From Herbidospora solisilvae (GTDB lineage: Bacteria; Actinomycetota; Actinomycetes; Streptosporangiales; Streptosporangiaceae): a stretch of DNA of 64,000 nt. Of the stretch, positions 8,824 to 17,444 are shown piece by piece. The DNA is taken from contig NZ_WXEW01000008.1 of assembly GCF_009901565.1 (NCBI RefSeq), forward strand, positions 434,001 through 498,000, given 5' to 3'. A program made the translations under genes and the position numbers. Each line of letters opens with the position of its first letter. Within the stretch, counting starts at the first letter, position 1. The notes below the pieces were generated by a model. It was not told the origin of the DNA. It saw only the letters and a list, made by a program, of their open reading frames with translations, and searched no databases.

Positions 8824-9780
8824 GTGCTGCACATTCGGGTGATCAGCCCCACCTCGGCCACCGACGGGGTCGTCGGCTGCCTGCGCGAGGCGACCGGGGT
8901 CACCAACCTGGTCGTCTTCCCGGGGGTCGCGCGATGCCCTGAGGGTGATCTCGTCGAGTTCGACGTCGCCCGGGAGGCCGCCAACGGGGTCATCGAGAGC
9001 CTGCGCGGGCTCGGGATCGAGACCAGCGGGTCGATCGCGGTCGAGAAGATCGACATCGCCATCTCCGAGGCCGCCGACCGGGCCCGCGCGGAGGCGCCCG
9101 GCGAGGGCGACGACGCGGTGGTGTGGGAGGAGCTCGCCGCACGGGTGGCCGACGACAGCCGCATGACCTGGGCGTTCATCGTCTTCCTCGCCATCGCCAC
9201 GCAGCTCGCCGCGATCGGCGTGCTGCTCAACTCGCCGATCCTGATCGTCGGGGCGATGGTGCTCGGGCCCGAGTTCGGTCCGATCGCGGCCGTCTGCTTC
9301 GGGCTCCTGCAGCGGGAGTCCGGGTTGATCGGGGCGGCGGTCCGCAACCTGGTCATCGGGTTCGCCGCGGCCATCGTGGTCACCTTGGCCTGCGCGCTCG
9401 TCGCCCGGGGGCTCGGCTGGATCGAACCGTCCATGATCGCCGAGGGCAACACCGAAGAGGTGAACTTCATCGTCAAGCCCGACCGGTGGTCGTTCATCGT
9501 CGCGCTGCTGGCGGGGGTGGCGGGGGTGTTGTCGATCACGGCCGGCAAGTCGTCGTCGCTGGTCGGCGTGTTCATCTCGGTCACCACCGTGCCGGCCGCC
9601 GGATACGCCGCCGTCGCGGTCGCCCTCGGCGACTGGACCGAGGTCGGCCACGCCGGGCTGCAGCTCGGCGTGAACATCCTCGGCATGGTCATCGCGGGCA
9701 CGCTCACCCTGCTGGTCCAGCGGCTCCTCTGGGGGAAGTACGGCGAACGCGTCGGCCCGCGACCACGGTCTGACCGATGA
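8824..9780 (+). CDS. DUF389 family membrane protein
   Basis: The 318-residue protein has a soluble N-terminal domain of about 110 residues. A multi-spanning C-terminal half follows, with roughly six hydrophobic segments from residue 117 onward. The hallmark of DUF389 is the first membrane pair with NSPILIVGAMVLGPEFGPIAA. The GTG at 8824 has no ribosome-binding site but has a -10-like hexamer 7 nt upstream. The function of DUF389 proteins is unknown. It precedes the ABC cassette by about 50 bp but has no overlap with it, and lies inside the block bounded by the 31-bp inverted repeats. Confidence 0.85.
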   Translation: MLHIRVISPTSATDGVVGCLREATGVTNLVVFPGVARCPEGDLVEFDVAREAANGVIESLRGLGIETSGSIAVEKIDIAISEAADRARAEAPGEGDDAVVWEELAARVADDSRMTWAFIVFLAIATQLAAIGVLLNSPILIVGAMVLGPEFGPIAAVCFGLLQRESGLIGAAVRNLVIGFAAAIVVTLACALVARGLGWIEPSMIAEGNTEEVNFIVKPDRWSFIVALLAGVAGVLSITAGKSSSLVGVFISVTTVPAAGYAAVAVALGDWTEVGHAGLQLGVNILGMVIAGTLTLLVQRLLWGKYGERVGPRPRSDR

Positions 9781-9820
9781 CTCGTTCTTATGGGCGACGA
9801 CCCGTCGACAGGTGAAGGAG

Positions 9821-9826
9821 TACTGT
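9821..9826 (+). promoter_or_regulatory. -10-like hexamer for the ABC-acpS operon
   Basis: TACTGT lies 7 nt before the ATG at 9834. A GAAGGAG at 9815-9821 is too far to act as a good ribosome-binding site, which favours a leaderless start. Confidence 0.4.
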
Positions 9827-9833
9827 CCCGATC

Positions 9834-10724
9834 ATGACCATCCTCGCCACCGAGGCGCTCACCAAGCGATATCCCCGGGTCACCGCGCTCGACCGGCTCA
9901 CGGTCGAGGTCGGCGCCGGGGTGACCGGGCTGGTGGGCGCCAACGGCGCGGGCAAGTCCACACTGATCAAGATCCTTCTCGGGCTGGTCCCGGCGAGCGA
10001 GGGCTCGGCCCGGGTGCTCGGCCTCGACCCGGCCACGCAGGGGCAGGAGATCAGGCGCTCCGTCGGCTACATGCCGGAGCACGACTGCCTGCCGCCCGAC
10101 CAGTCCGCGACCGAGTTCATCGTCCACATGGCCCGGATGTCCGGGCTGCCGCGCATCGCCGCCCGTGAACGGGCCGCCGACACCCTGCGCCACGTCGGGC
10201 TCCAGGAAGAGCGCTACCGGCCGATCGGGGGCTACTCGACCGGCATGAAGCAGCGGGTCAAGCTGGCCCAGGCGCTCGTCCACGACCCGAAGGTGATCTT
10301 CCTCGACGAGCCGACCAACGGCCTCGACCCACAGGGCCGCGACGAGATGCTCCGCCTGGTCCACCGGATCGGCACCGAGTTCGGCATCAGCGTCCTGGTC
10401 TGCTCCCACCTGCTGGGCGAGCTCGAACGCATCTGCGACCACGTGATCGTCATCGACGCCGGGCAGTTGCTGCGCTCCTCGGCGATCGGCGAGCTCACGC
10501 AGGCCTCGCAGGTGATCTCCGTGGAGGTCGAGGAGGGGCTGGAGAAACTGGCCGCCCGGCTGACCGAGACCGGCGAGACCGTCGTCGTCGAGGGCCGCTC
10601 CCTGACGGTGCAGGTGCGCGCCGACGAGACCTACGACCTGCTCAGAGACGCGGTCGTCGACCTCGATCTCAACCTGGTGCGCCTGGAGCAGCGCCACGCC
10701 CGCATTGAGGATGTGTTCCGATGA
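9834..10724 (+). CDS. ABC transporter ATP-binding protein
   Basis: The 296-residue ATPase has Walker A GANGAGKST (35-43), the signature YSTGMKQRVKL and Walker B VIFLDEPTNGLD, followed by VCSHLL and a C-terminal regulatory-like domain ending RIEDVF. It resembles DrrA/CcmA/NatA-type ATPases of ABC-2 exporters. It is the first of four chained genes (ATPase, permease, ATPase, permease), each joined by an ATGA overlap. Substrate cannot be told from sequence. Its closest functional partner is the permease that follows. Confidence 0.92.
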   Translation: MTILATEALTKRYPRVTALDRLTVEVGAGVTGLVGANGAGKSTLIKILLGLVPASEGSARVLGLDPATQGQEIRRSVGYMPEHDCLPPDQSATEFIVHMARMSGLPRIAARERAADTLRHVGLQEERYRPIGGYSTGMKQRVKLAQALVHDPKVIFLDEPTNGLDPQGRDEMLRLVHRIGTEFGISVLVCSHLLGELERICDHVIVIDAGQLLRSSAIGELTQASQVISVEVEEGLEKLAARLTETGETVVVEGRSLTVQVRADETYDLLRDAVVDLDLNLVRLEQRHARIEDVFR

Positions 10725-11587
10725 GCCAGCCCACCGGAGTCATCCACGACATCGGTTACCGCCACTACGACGGGCCCCGGCTCGGGCGGGGCGCCGGCGC
10801 CGTCGCGCTGTTCGTCTACAGCCTGCGCGGCACCTTCGGGCTCGGCCGCACGTTCAAGTCGAAGATCATGCCGTTCCTGCTGTTCGGGGCCATGATGCTG
10901 CCGGCCGTGGTGTCGATCGCGATCATGGCGCTGCTGAAGCAGGCGCCGATGAGCTACACCGACTACGCGGTCTTCATGCAGCCGGTCATCGCGATCTTCC
11001 TGGCCGCGCAGTCGCCCGTGCTCGTCGCGCCCGACCTGCGCCACCGGGTGATCCCGCTCTACCTGTCGCGGCCCGTCACGATCGTCGACTACATCGGGGC
11101 CAAGTTCGCGGCGATGATCGCGGCGCTGCTGATCCTCATGGTCGTGCCGCTCACCGTGCAGTTCGTCGGCGAGCTGCTGATCGACCTGCCGATGCCGCTG
11201 CACACCCACGAATACCTGGCCGCGCTCGGCGGCTCGCTGCTCAACGCGGTGCTGCTGGCCTCGATCGGGCTGGCGCTGGCGTCGTTCACGCCGCGCCGGG
11301 GGCTCGGGGTGGCGTCGGTGATCGCCTTCTACATGTTCACGCTGGCCGCCTCGGCGGTGCTGACCGGCGTGCTCGAGAGCGAGGGCCACCGCGACGCGTC
11401 GTCGTGGAGCATCCTGCTCAACCCGTTCTTCCTGGTCAACGCCGTGCAGACCAATCTGTTCGGGACCCAGCCGGTCGAGGGCCTGCCCTTCCCGTCGGAG
11501 GCGGGCCCGGCGCTGATCCTCCTCGCCGTGGTGGCCTTGGCCCTGGCCGGCCTCTACGCCCGCTACCGGAAGGCGCTGGCCGCATGA
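10721..11587 (+). CDS. ABC-2 type transporter permease
   Basis: The 288-residue membrane protein overlaps the preceding ATPase gene by ATGA. About six hydrophobic segments are visible, including FLLFGAMMLPAVVSIAIMALL, a long helix region around residues 115-155 and a last segment ALILLAVVALALAGLYA. This is the layout of ABC-2 permeases. The N-terminal 30 residues are polar. It presumably forms an exporter with one or both ATPases of the cassette. Confidence 0.88.
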   Translation: MSQPTGVIHDIGYRHYDGPRLGRGAGAVALFVYSLRGTFGLGRTFKSKIMPFLLFGAMMLPAVVSIAIMALLKQAPMSYTDYAVFMQPVIAIFLAAQSPVLVAPDLRHRVIPLYLSRPVTIVDYIGAKFAAMIAALLILMVVPLTVQFVGELLIDLPMPLHTHEYLAALGGSLLNAVLLASIGLALASFTPRRGLGVASVIAFYMFTLAASAVLTGVLESEGHRDASSWSILLNPFFLVNAVQTNLFGTQPVEGLPFPSEAGPALILLAVVALALAGLYARYRKALAA

Positions 11588-12492
11588 GCGTGATCGAGAT
11601 CCGGCAGGTCAGCCGCTGGTACGGCAACGTCGTCGCGGTCAACGACGTGACGATGACGATCGGCCCCGGCGTCACCGGCCTGCTCGGCCCCAACGGCGCC
11701 GGGAAGTCGACCCTGCTCCACCTGATGGCCGGTTTCCTCCAGCCGTCGGGCGGCACGGCCACCCTCGACGCCAAGCCGATCTGGAAGAACCACGACGTCT
11801 ACCGCACGATCGGCCTGGTGCCCGAGAAGGAGGGCGTCTACGGCTTCCTCACCGGCTGGCAGTTCGTGCAGTCGGCCGCCCGCCTCCACGGGCTCGGCGA
11901 CGACGCGGCCGAACGGGCCATCGCCCAGGTCGACATGGCCGCCGCGCAGGACCGGCGGATCGAGACCTACTCCAAGGGCATGCGGCAGCGCATCAAGGTC
12001 GCCGGGGCGCTCGTCCACGAACCGTCGGTGCTGCTGCTCGACGAGCCGTTCAACGGCATGGACCCGCGCCAGCGGCTCCACCTGATGGACCTGGTCCGTC
12101 AGCTTGGCGCGTCCGGCCGGACCGTCGTGTTCAGTTCCCACATCCTCGAAGAGGTCGAGCGGGTCGCCCAGCAGATCGAGGTCATGGTCGCCGGGCGTCA
12201 CGCCGCCTCCGGCGACTACCGCGAGATCCGGCGGCGGATGACCGACCGGCCACACCTGTTCCGGGTGCGCTCCTCCGACGACCGGCGGCTGGCGGCCGCG
12301 CTGATCGCCGACACCGCGTCGGGCGGGGTGTCGTTCACGCCGCAGGGCCTGGAGGTCCGCACCGTCGACTTCCGGCGCTTCACCCACCAGCTCCCGAGGC
12401 TCGCCCGCGACCTGGGCGTGCGCCTGTGGCAGGTGTCCCCGACCGACGAAGACCTGGAAAGCGTCTTCTCCTACCTGAGCGGCCGATCATGA
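11584..12492 (+). CDS. ABC transporter ATP-binding protein
   Basis: The second ATPase of the cassette, 302 residues, has Walker A GPNGAGKST, signature YSKGMRQRIKV, Walker B VLLLDEPFNGMD and the H-loop FSSHIL. Compared with the first ATPase it is the same family but clearly divergent, so the cassette may be two half-systems or a heteromeric exporter. It starts at the ATG at 11584 that overlaps the previous stop. A longer open frame upstream is not coding. Confidence 0.92.
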   Translation: MSVIEIRQVSRWYGNVVAVNDVTMTIGPGVTGLLGPNGAGKSTLLHLMAGFLQPSGGTATLDAKPIWKNHDVYRTIGLVPEKEGVYGFLTGWQFVQSAARLHGLGDDAAERAIAQVDMAAAQDRRIETYSKGMRQRIKVAGALVHEPSVLLLDEPFNGMDPRQRLHLMDLVRQLGASGRTVVFSSHILEEVERVAQQIEVMVAGRHAASGDYREIRRRMTDRPHLFRVRSSDDRRLAAALIADTASGGVSFTPQGLEVRTVDFRRFTHQLPRLARDLGVRLWQVSPTDEDLESVFSYLSGRS

Positions 12493-13205
12493 ACACCGTC
12501 GTCGCGTCCATCACCTACCGGGCCATGCTGGGCCGCAAGCGGATCTGGCTGCTGGCCCTGCTACCCATCGCGCTGATCGCCTTCGCCCTCCTGTTCCGCT
12601 TCATCGGGGGCGGCGACGAGAGCGTCGCCGTCGAACTCATGAAGGTCTTCGCGATCGGCACCATGCTGCCCCTGCTCGGCCTGATCGCCGGGACGGGGGT
12701 GATCGCGCCGGAGATCGAAGACGGCACGATCATCCACCTGATGTCCAAGCCGATCTCCCGTCCGGTGATCGCGTTCACCAAGTTCGTCGTCGCCGCCTCG
12801 CTGATGGTGGCCTTCTCGGTGATCCCGACCTACGTGGCGGCCTACATCCTGATCGGCACCGAGTCGGGCATCGCGAGCGGCTTCGCGCTGGGCGCCCTGT
12901 TCGCCGGGATCGCCTACGCCGCCGTGTTCCTCCTCCTCGGCGTCGTCTCCCGGCACGCCGTCACCATCGGCGTGATCTACGCCCTGGTGTGGGAGGGCCT
13001 CATCGGCGGGTATGTGCCCGGAGCGCGGCGTTTCTCCATCCAGCAGTGGGCCCAGTCGATCGCCGACCAGATGACGACCACGGCCTTCCTGAAGTCGGAG
13101 GTGGCGCTGAGCTTCGCCGTCCCGGCCATGGTCATCGTCGTGGTGGGGTCGGTGCTGTGGGCCGGTCAGCGGCTACGGGTGCTCTCACTCACGGGGGACG
13201 AGTGA
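12489..13205 (+). CDS. ABC-2 type transporter permease
   Basis: The 238-residue protein has six hydrophobic segments, starting with LLALLPIALIAFALLFRFI and ending with VPAMVIVVVGSVLWA, and the ABC_trans-type motif IEDGTIIHLMSKPISRPVI typical of ABC-2 permeases. The ATG at 12489 overlaps the upstream stop (ATGA); the upstream open frame is not used. Its own stop overlaps the GTG of acpS, so acpS expression depends on this operon. Confidence 0.88.
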   Translation: MNTVVASITYRAMLGRKRIWLLALLPIALIAFALLFRFIGGGDESVAVELMKVFAIGTMLPLLGLIAGTGVIAPEIEDGTIIHLMSKPISRPVIAFTKFVVAASLMVAFSVIPTYVAAYILIGTESGIASGFALGALFAGIAYAAVFLLLGVVSRHAVTIGVIYALVWEGLIGGYVPGARRFSIQQWAQSIADQMTTTAFLKSEVALSFAVPAMVIVVVGSVLWAGQRLRVLSLTGDE

Positions 13206-13636
13206 TCGTCGGTATCGGGGTCGACCTGGTGGACGTCGCGCGGTTCGCGGCCACCCTGGAACGCCGGCCCGCCCTGCGCGAACGCCTCTTCACCGAGGCC
13301 GAACTCCAGGGCCGCTCGGTCTCGACCGGCCTGGTCTCCGGCAACGCCGGCACCGAACTCTGGGGCGAGACCTTCGCCGACGGCGGCCGCGAGGTCCCGG
13401 TGGCCTCCCTGGCGGCCCGCTTCGCCGCCAAGGAGGCGGTGGCGAAGTCGCTGGGCGGCCCGCCGGGCCTGGCCCACCGCGAGGCCGAGGTCGTCGTCGG
13501 CGACCACGGCCGTCCGATGCTGACGGTCGGCGGCCGCGCCGGGGAGGTCGCGGAGGAACTCGGGGTGCGCAGGTGGCACCTGTCGCTCAGCCACGACGGT
13601 GGCTTCGCGGTCGCCTACGTGATCGCCGAGGGCTGA
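13202..13636 (+). CDS. acpS: holo-[acyl-carrier-protein] synthase
   Basis: AcpS transfers 4'-phosphopantetheine from CoA to acyl carrier protein. The N-terminal GIGVDLVDVARF supplies the metal-binding Asp. ARFAAKEAVAKSLGG (Glu78) and HLSLSHDGGFAVAYV complete the active site. At 144 residues it is longer than the usual 115-125. The extra residues form a segment at about 37-65, rich in Gly, Ser and Thr, between the LFTEAEL helix and VASLAARFAAKEA. The GTG at 13202 overlaps the stop of the ABC permease gene. Both CoA use and nnr/alr neighbours fit the conserved actinobacterial order. Confidence 0.93.
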   Translation: MIVGIGVDLVDVARFAATLERRPALRERLFTEAELQGRSVSTGLVSGNAGTELWGETFADGGREVPVASLAARFAAKEAVAKSLGGPPGLAHREAEVVVGDHGRPMLTVGGRAGEVAEELGVRRWHLSLSHDGGFAVAYVIAEG

Positions 13637-13645
13637 CCTCTTCAG

Positions 13646-13676
13646 GCTCCGTTACGGCTCCGCCCACCCCGGCACC
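13646..13676 (+). repeat. 31-bp dispersed inverted repeat, copy 2
   Basis: Exact reverse complement of 8680-8710. It starts 9 nt after the acpS stop, before nnr. The core TCCGTTACGGCTCCGCCC contains the near-palindrome CCGTTACGG. Confidence 0.85.
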
Positions 13677-13797
13677 GCCCTCCGCCCCGGGTGACGGGCG
13701 GCCGACCGGCGCTCCTCGGCCGCTCAAGGGAAGCGCCGCGACGGCTCCCGCCCGAGATTCCGGCATCCGGGCCGAGTGATCGTGGGAGGCGCCGGGA

Positions 13798-13803
13798 TAG
13801 CGT
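13798..13803 (+). promoter_or_regulatory. -10-like hexamer before nnr
   Basis: TAGCGT ends 7 nt before the ATG at 13811, consistent with a leaderless transcript for the nnr-alr-hydrolase-tsaE unit. Confidence 0.45.
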
Positions 13804-13810
13804 CGACCTC

Positions 13811-15271
13811 ATGTGGACTGCTTTCACCAGCGATCAGGTCAGGCAGGCCGAGCACGCCCTGATGGCCCTCGTGCCCGACGGCGAGCTCATGCAGCGTGCC
13901 GCCGCCGGGCTCGCCGCCGTCTGCGCGCGGCTCCTGCCGGGGGTCTACGGCTCCCGGGTCGTCCTGCTCGTGGGGGGCGGGGACAACGGCGGGGACACCC
14001 TCTACGCCGGGGCGCGGCTCGCCGCCCGGGGCGCCCAGGTCGAGGCGGTGCTCGCGGGGAGCAGAACCCATGAGGGCGGGCTCGCGGCCCTGAAGAGGGC
14101 CGGTGGCCGGGTGATCGAGACCGGCGAGGTCGGCGTGCCCGACCTGATCCTCGACGGGCTGCTCGGGATCGGCGGCAGGGGAGGCCTGCGGGAGCCCTAT
14201 GCCACGCTCGCCCGGGTCGCCGCGGAGTCGGGGGCCATGGTGGTGGCCGTCGACGTGCCGAGCGGGGTCGACTCCGGCACCGGCGAGGTCGCGGGCGAGG
14301 CCGTGAAGGCCCAGGTCACCGTCACGTTCGGGGCCCGGAAGGCCGGGCTGCTCGTCGATCCGGGAGCCGAGCGGGCCGGGATCGTCGAACTGGTCGACAT
14401 CGGGCTGACTCCCCACCTGCCCGAACCCGAGATCACCGTGCTGACCGCCCAGGACGTGGCCCGGCTGCTGCCGGCGCCGGGGATCGAGTCGGACAAGTAC
14501 CGCCGGGGCGTTGTCGGGGTCCTGGCCGGGAGCGACCGGTTCGCGGGGGCGGCCGTGCTCGCCGTGGGCGGGGCGGTCAGGGCGGGGGCGGGCATGGTCC
14601 GGTTCGCCGGGCCCGAAGACGCCGTCCACCAGGTCAGGGCCCGGTGGCCCGAGGCCGTCACGACCGTGCTGCGGGAAGATCCGGTCGAGGAGGTCGGGCG
14701 GGTCCAGGCCTGGGTGCTCGGCCCCGGCATGGGCACCGACGAGCGGGCCCGGCGGATCGCCGCCGAGGTGCTCGCCACCGGCCTGCCGGTGATCGTGGAC
14801 GCCGACGCCCTCACCATCGTCGCGAACGACCCCGGGCTGCTGCGCCGCGAGGCTCCCACGCTGATCACCCCGCACGCCGGCGAGCTGGGCCGGATCCTGG
14901 GCGCCGACCCGAAGGACATCGAGGCCCGGCGGATCGAGCACGTGCGCAGGGCGGTCGAGGAGCTCCAGGTGACGGTTCTGCTCAAGGGCTCGACCACGCT
15001 GGTCGCCGAGCGGGGCCGTCCGGTCAGGGTGAACCCGACCGGCACCTCCTGGCTGGCCACGGCGGGCACCGGTGACGTCCTGTCGGGCATCTCGGGGACG
15101 CTGCTCGCCGCCGGACTGGCCCCCTACGACGCTGGAAGCGCAGCCGCTTTCCTCCACGGCCTGGCCGCCCGGAAGGCCGCCGAGGGCGCGCCGATCGCCG
15201 CACTCGATGTCGCCCTCTCGTTGCCGGATGTGATCCGGCACCTCCGGACGGCTGCAAATATGGAGGCATGA
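13811..15271 (+). CDS. nnr: bifunctional NAD(P)H-hydrate repair enzyme (epimerase/dehydratase)
   Basis: The 486-residue protein fuses an N-terminal YjeF_N epimerase domain (about 1-205, with LLVGGGDNGGDTLYAGARL and VAVDVPSGVDSGTG) to a C-terminal ribokinase-like ADP-dependent (S)-NAD(P)H-hydrate dehydratase (about 215-486, with SDKYRRGVVGVLAGS, LITPHAGEL and ATAGTGDVLSGI). Together they repair damaged NAD(P)H hydrates. The ATG at 13811 gives the usual N terminus WTAFTSDQVRQAE, and the open frame upstream lies in intergenic sequence. alr overlaps its stop by ATGA. Confidence 0.94.
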   Translation: MWTAFTSDQVRQAEHALMALVPDGELMQRAAAGLAAVCARLLPGVYGSRVVLLVGGGDNGGDTLYAGARLAARGAQVEAVLAGSRTHEGGLAALKRAGGRVIETGEVGVPDLILDGLLGIGGRGGLREPYATLARVAAESGAMVVAVDVPSGVDSGTGEVAGEAVKAQVTVTFGARKAGLLVDPGAERAGIVELVDIGLTPHLPEPEITVLTAQDVARLLPAPGIESDKYRRGVVGVLAGSDRFAGAAVLAVGGAVRAGAGMVRFAGPEDAVHQVRARWPEAVTTVLREDPVEEVGRVQAWVLGPGMGTDERARRIAAEVLATGLPVIVDADALTIVANDPGLLRREAPTLITPHAGELGRILGADPKDIEARRIEHVRRAVEELQVTVLLKGSTTLVAERGRPVRVNPTGTSWLATAGTGDVLSGISGTLLAAGLAPYDAGSAAAFLHGLAARKAAEGAPIAALDVALSLPDVIRHLRTAANMEA

Positions 15272-16395
15272 GCAGCAGCTTCGTCACTCCTGCCGAGGCC
15301 AGGGTCGACCTTTCGGCCATCCGTCACAACGCCGCCCTTCTCAAGGAGGCCGCCGGCGGGGCCGAGATGCTGGCGGCCGTCAAGGCCGACGCCTACGGTC
15401 ACGGCCTAGTGCCGTGCGCGAAGGCGGCCCTGGAGGGCGGGGCGTCGGGGCTGGGGGTCGCCACGGTCCGTGAGGCCGTCGCGCTCAGAGACGCCGGGAT
15501 CACGGCTCCGGTGCTGGCCTGGCTCATCCCGCCGGGGGAGCCGCTCGACGAGGCCGTGGCCAAGGGGGTCGACCTCTCGGCCGGGGCGCCGTGGCTGATC
15601 GACGAGATCGCGGCCGCCGCACGGCGTACCGGAAAGACAGTCAATGTCCACCTCAAGGTCGACACGGGCATCTCCCGGGGCGGGGCGACCGCCGAGGCGT
15701 GGCCCGATCTGGTCGACGCGGCGCTGAAGGCCCAGGCCGAGGGCGTGATCGTGGTCGACGGGGTCTGGTCCCACTTCGCCTGCGCCGACATCCCCGGCCA
15801 TCCGTCCATCGACAAGCAGCTGGCCGCCTTCGACGAGGCGGCCGGGAGCCTGCCGGGGGTCCGGCGGCACATCGCCAACTCGGCCGCGATCGTCACCCTG
15901 CCCCAAGCGCGCTACGACCTGGTCAGGCCCGGCATCGCCCTCTACGGGCTGAGCCCGATCCCCGAGATGGGCGACTTCGGCCTGCGGCCCGCCATGACCC
16001 TCACGGCCCGGCTCGCCCTCGTCAAGAGGGTCCCGAAGGGCACGGGGGTCTCCTACGGCCACCTCTACGTCACCGACAGGAACACCACGCTTTGCCTGGT
16101 TCCCCTCGGGTACGCGGACGGGATCATGCGAAACGCCACCAACCGTGCCCAAGTCCTCGTCAACGACCAACGCTTCACCATCGCCGGACGCGTGTGCATG
16201 GATCAGTTCTCCATCGACCTGGGTGACCACCCCGCCACAGAAGGGGACGAAGTTGTCCTTTTCGGCCCAGGCGATAGAAATGAACCCACATGTCAGGAAT
16301 GGGCTGATTCCCTCGGCACGATCACTCATGAGATCGTGACCAGGATCGGCACCCGGGTGCCACGTGTGCACGTGCGGCAAGGAGATCGGGAATGA
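15268..16395 (+). CDS. alr: alanine racemase
   Basis: Alr interconverts L- and D-alanine for peptidoglycan and is PLP-dependent. The 375-residue protein has the PLP-lysine motif AAVKADAYGHG (Lys39), the C-terminal catalytic tyrosine region GVSYGHLY, and the CMDQFSIDLG and GYADGI segments of the family. The ATG at 15268 overlaps the nnr stop. GGAGG is present but only one base before the ATG, so translation probably relies on coupling. It overlaps the hydrolase gene downstream by ATGA. Confidence 0.96.
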   Translation: MSSSFVTPAEARVDLSAIRHNAALLKEAAGGAEMLAAVKADAYGHGLVPCAKAALEGGASGLGVATVREAVALRDAGITAPVLAWLIPPGEPLDEAVAKGVDLSAGAPWLIDEIAAAARRTGKTVNVHLKVDTGISRGGATAEAWPDLVDAALKAQAEGVIVVDGVWSHFACADIPGHPSIDKQLAAFDEAAGSLPGVRRHIANSAAIVTLPQARYDLVRPGIALYGLSPIPEMGDFGLRPAMTLTARLALVKRVPKGTGVSYGHLYVTDRNTTLCLVPLGYADGIMRNATNRAQVLVNDQRFTIAGRVCMDQFSIDLGDHPATEGDEVVLFGPGDRNEPTCQEWADSLGTITHEIVTRIGTRVPRVHVRQGDRE

Positions 16396-17444
16396 CAGTA
16401 CGGCGCACAGCCGGCATCGCGGGGATCGTGGTCGGCGCGGCCTCCGCGGGGGTGGCGGTGGCCGCCCTGGCCAAGCGCTACGCCGTGGGCCGCATCCGGT
16501 TGCGGCCCGACCTGGAGGCCAGCGAGCCCTTCGGCGAGCTCCACGGCACGACCGCCCGGGTCGTCACCTCCGACAACCTCACCCTCGCCGCCGAGGTCGA
16601 CGGGCCGCCCGACGCCCCGCTGACGGTCGTGCTCTGCCACGGCTACTGCCTGACCTCCGACTCCTGGCACTACCAGTGGCGCCTGCTGCGCGAGAAGTAC
16701 CGCGTGGTCGTCTGGGACCAGCGCTGCCACGGCCGCTCGGAGCGGGTGGTCGACGTCGACCAGTCGATCGACCGGCTGGGCGAGGACCTCGCGCAGGTGC
16801 TCGACGACCTCGTGCCGGGGCCGTGCGTGCTGGTCGGCCACTCGATGGGCGGCATGACCATCATGGCGCTGGCCGATCGGCGGCCCGAGTTGTTCGGCGA
16901 CAAGGTCAAGGGCGTCGCGCTCATCTCCACCTCCGCCGGTAAGCTGGCCGAGCTCAGCCTCGGCATGCCCGCCCTGGTCGCCAAGCTGGTCCACAAGGCC
17001 ACGCCGGCGGCCGTGTCGGTCATGAAGAAGAAGGCCGCGCTGGTCGACCGGGGGCGTCAGGCCGGGAACGACATCTCGTTCCTGCTGCTGCGCCACCTCG
17101 GCTTCGGCGACTCCGGCCGGGTCAGCCCGACCCTGGTCGACTTCGCCGAGTCGATGATCCGGGCCACGCCGGCCGACGTGATCGCCGGTTTCTACCCGGC
17201 GCTCATGTCCCATGACAAGCTGAAGGCGCTCGACGTGCTGAACAAGGTGCCCACGTCGATCATCGTCGGCGACCGCGACTGGCTGACCCCGCCCGAGCAC
17301 AGCAGGGCGATCGCGGCGGCCGTGCCGACGGCGACGCTGACCATGGTGACCGACAGTTCCCACCTGGTTCAGCTCGAGTGTCCGGGAATCGTGAACGATG
17401 CCCTGATCGACCTGATCGACCGGGCGGAACTGGGGGACAGGTGA
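16392..17444 (+). CDS. alpha/beta hydrolase
   Basis: The 350-residue protein has an N-terminal hydrophobic segment (about 8-26, GIVVGAASAGVAVAALA) that may be a membrane anchor or uncleaved signal. An alpha/beta hydrolase fold follows: LCHGYCLTSDSW oxyanion loop, nucleophile elbow VGHSMGGM, acid near VGDRDWLTPP and His in TDSSHLVQLE. Substrate is unknown. It sits between alr and tsaE in the usual actinobacterial order and is coupled on both sides (ATGA with alr; GTGA with tsaE). Confidence 0.9.
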   Translation: MTVRRTAGIAGIVVGAASAGVAVAALAKRYAVGRIRLRPDLEASEPFGELHGTTARVVTSDNLTLAAEVDGPPDAPLTVVLCHGYCLTSDSWHYQWRLLREKYRVVVWDQRCHGRSERVVDVDQSIDRLGEDLAQVLDDLVPGPCVLVGHSMGGMTIMALADRRPELFGDKVKGVALISTSAGKLAELSLGMPALVAKLVHKATPAAVSVMKKKAALVDRGRQAGNDISFLLLRHLGFGDSGRVSPTLVDFAESMIRATPADVIAGFYPALMSHDKLKALDVLNKVPTSIIVGDRDWLTPPEHSRAIAAAVPTATLTMVTDSSHLVQLECPGIVNDALIDLIDRAELGDR

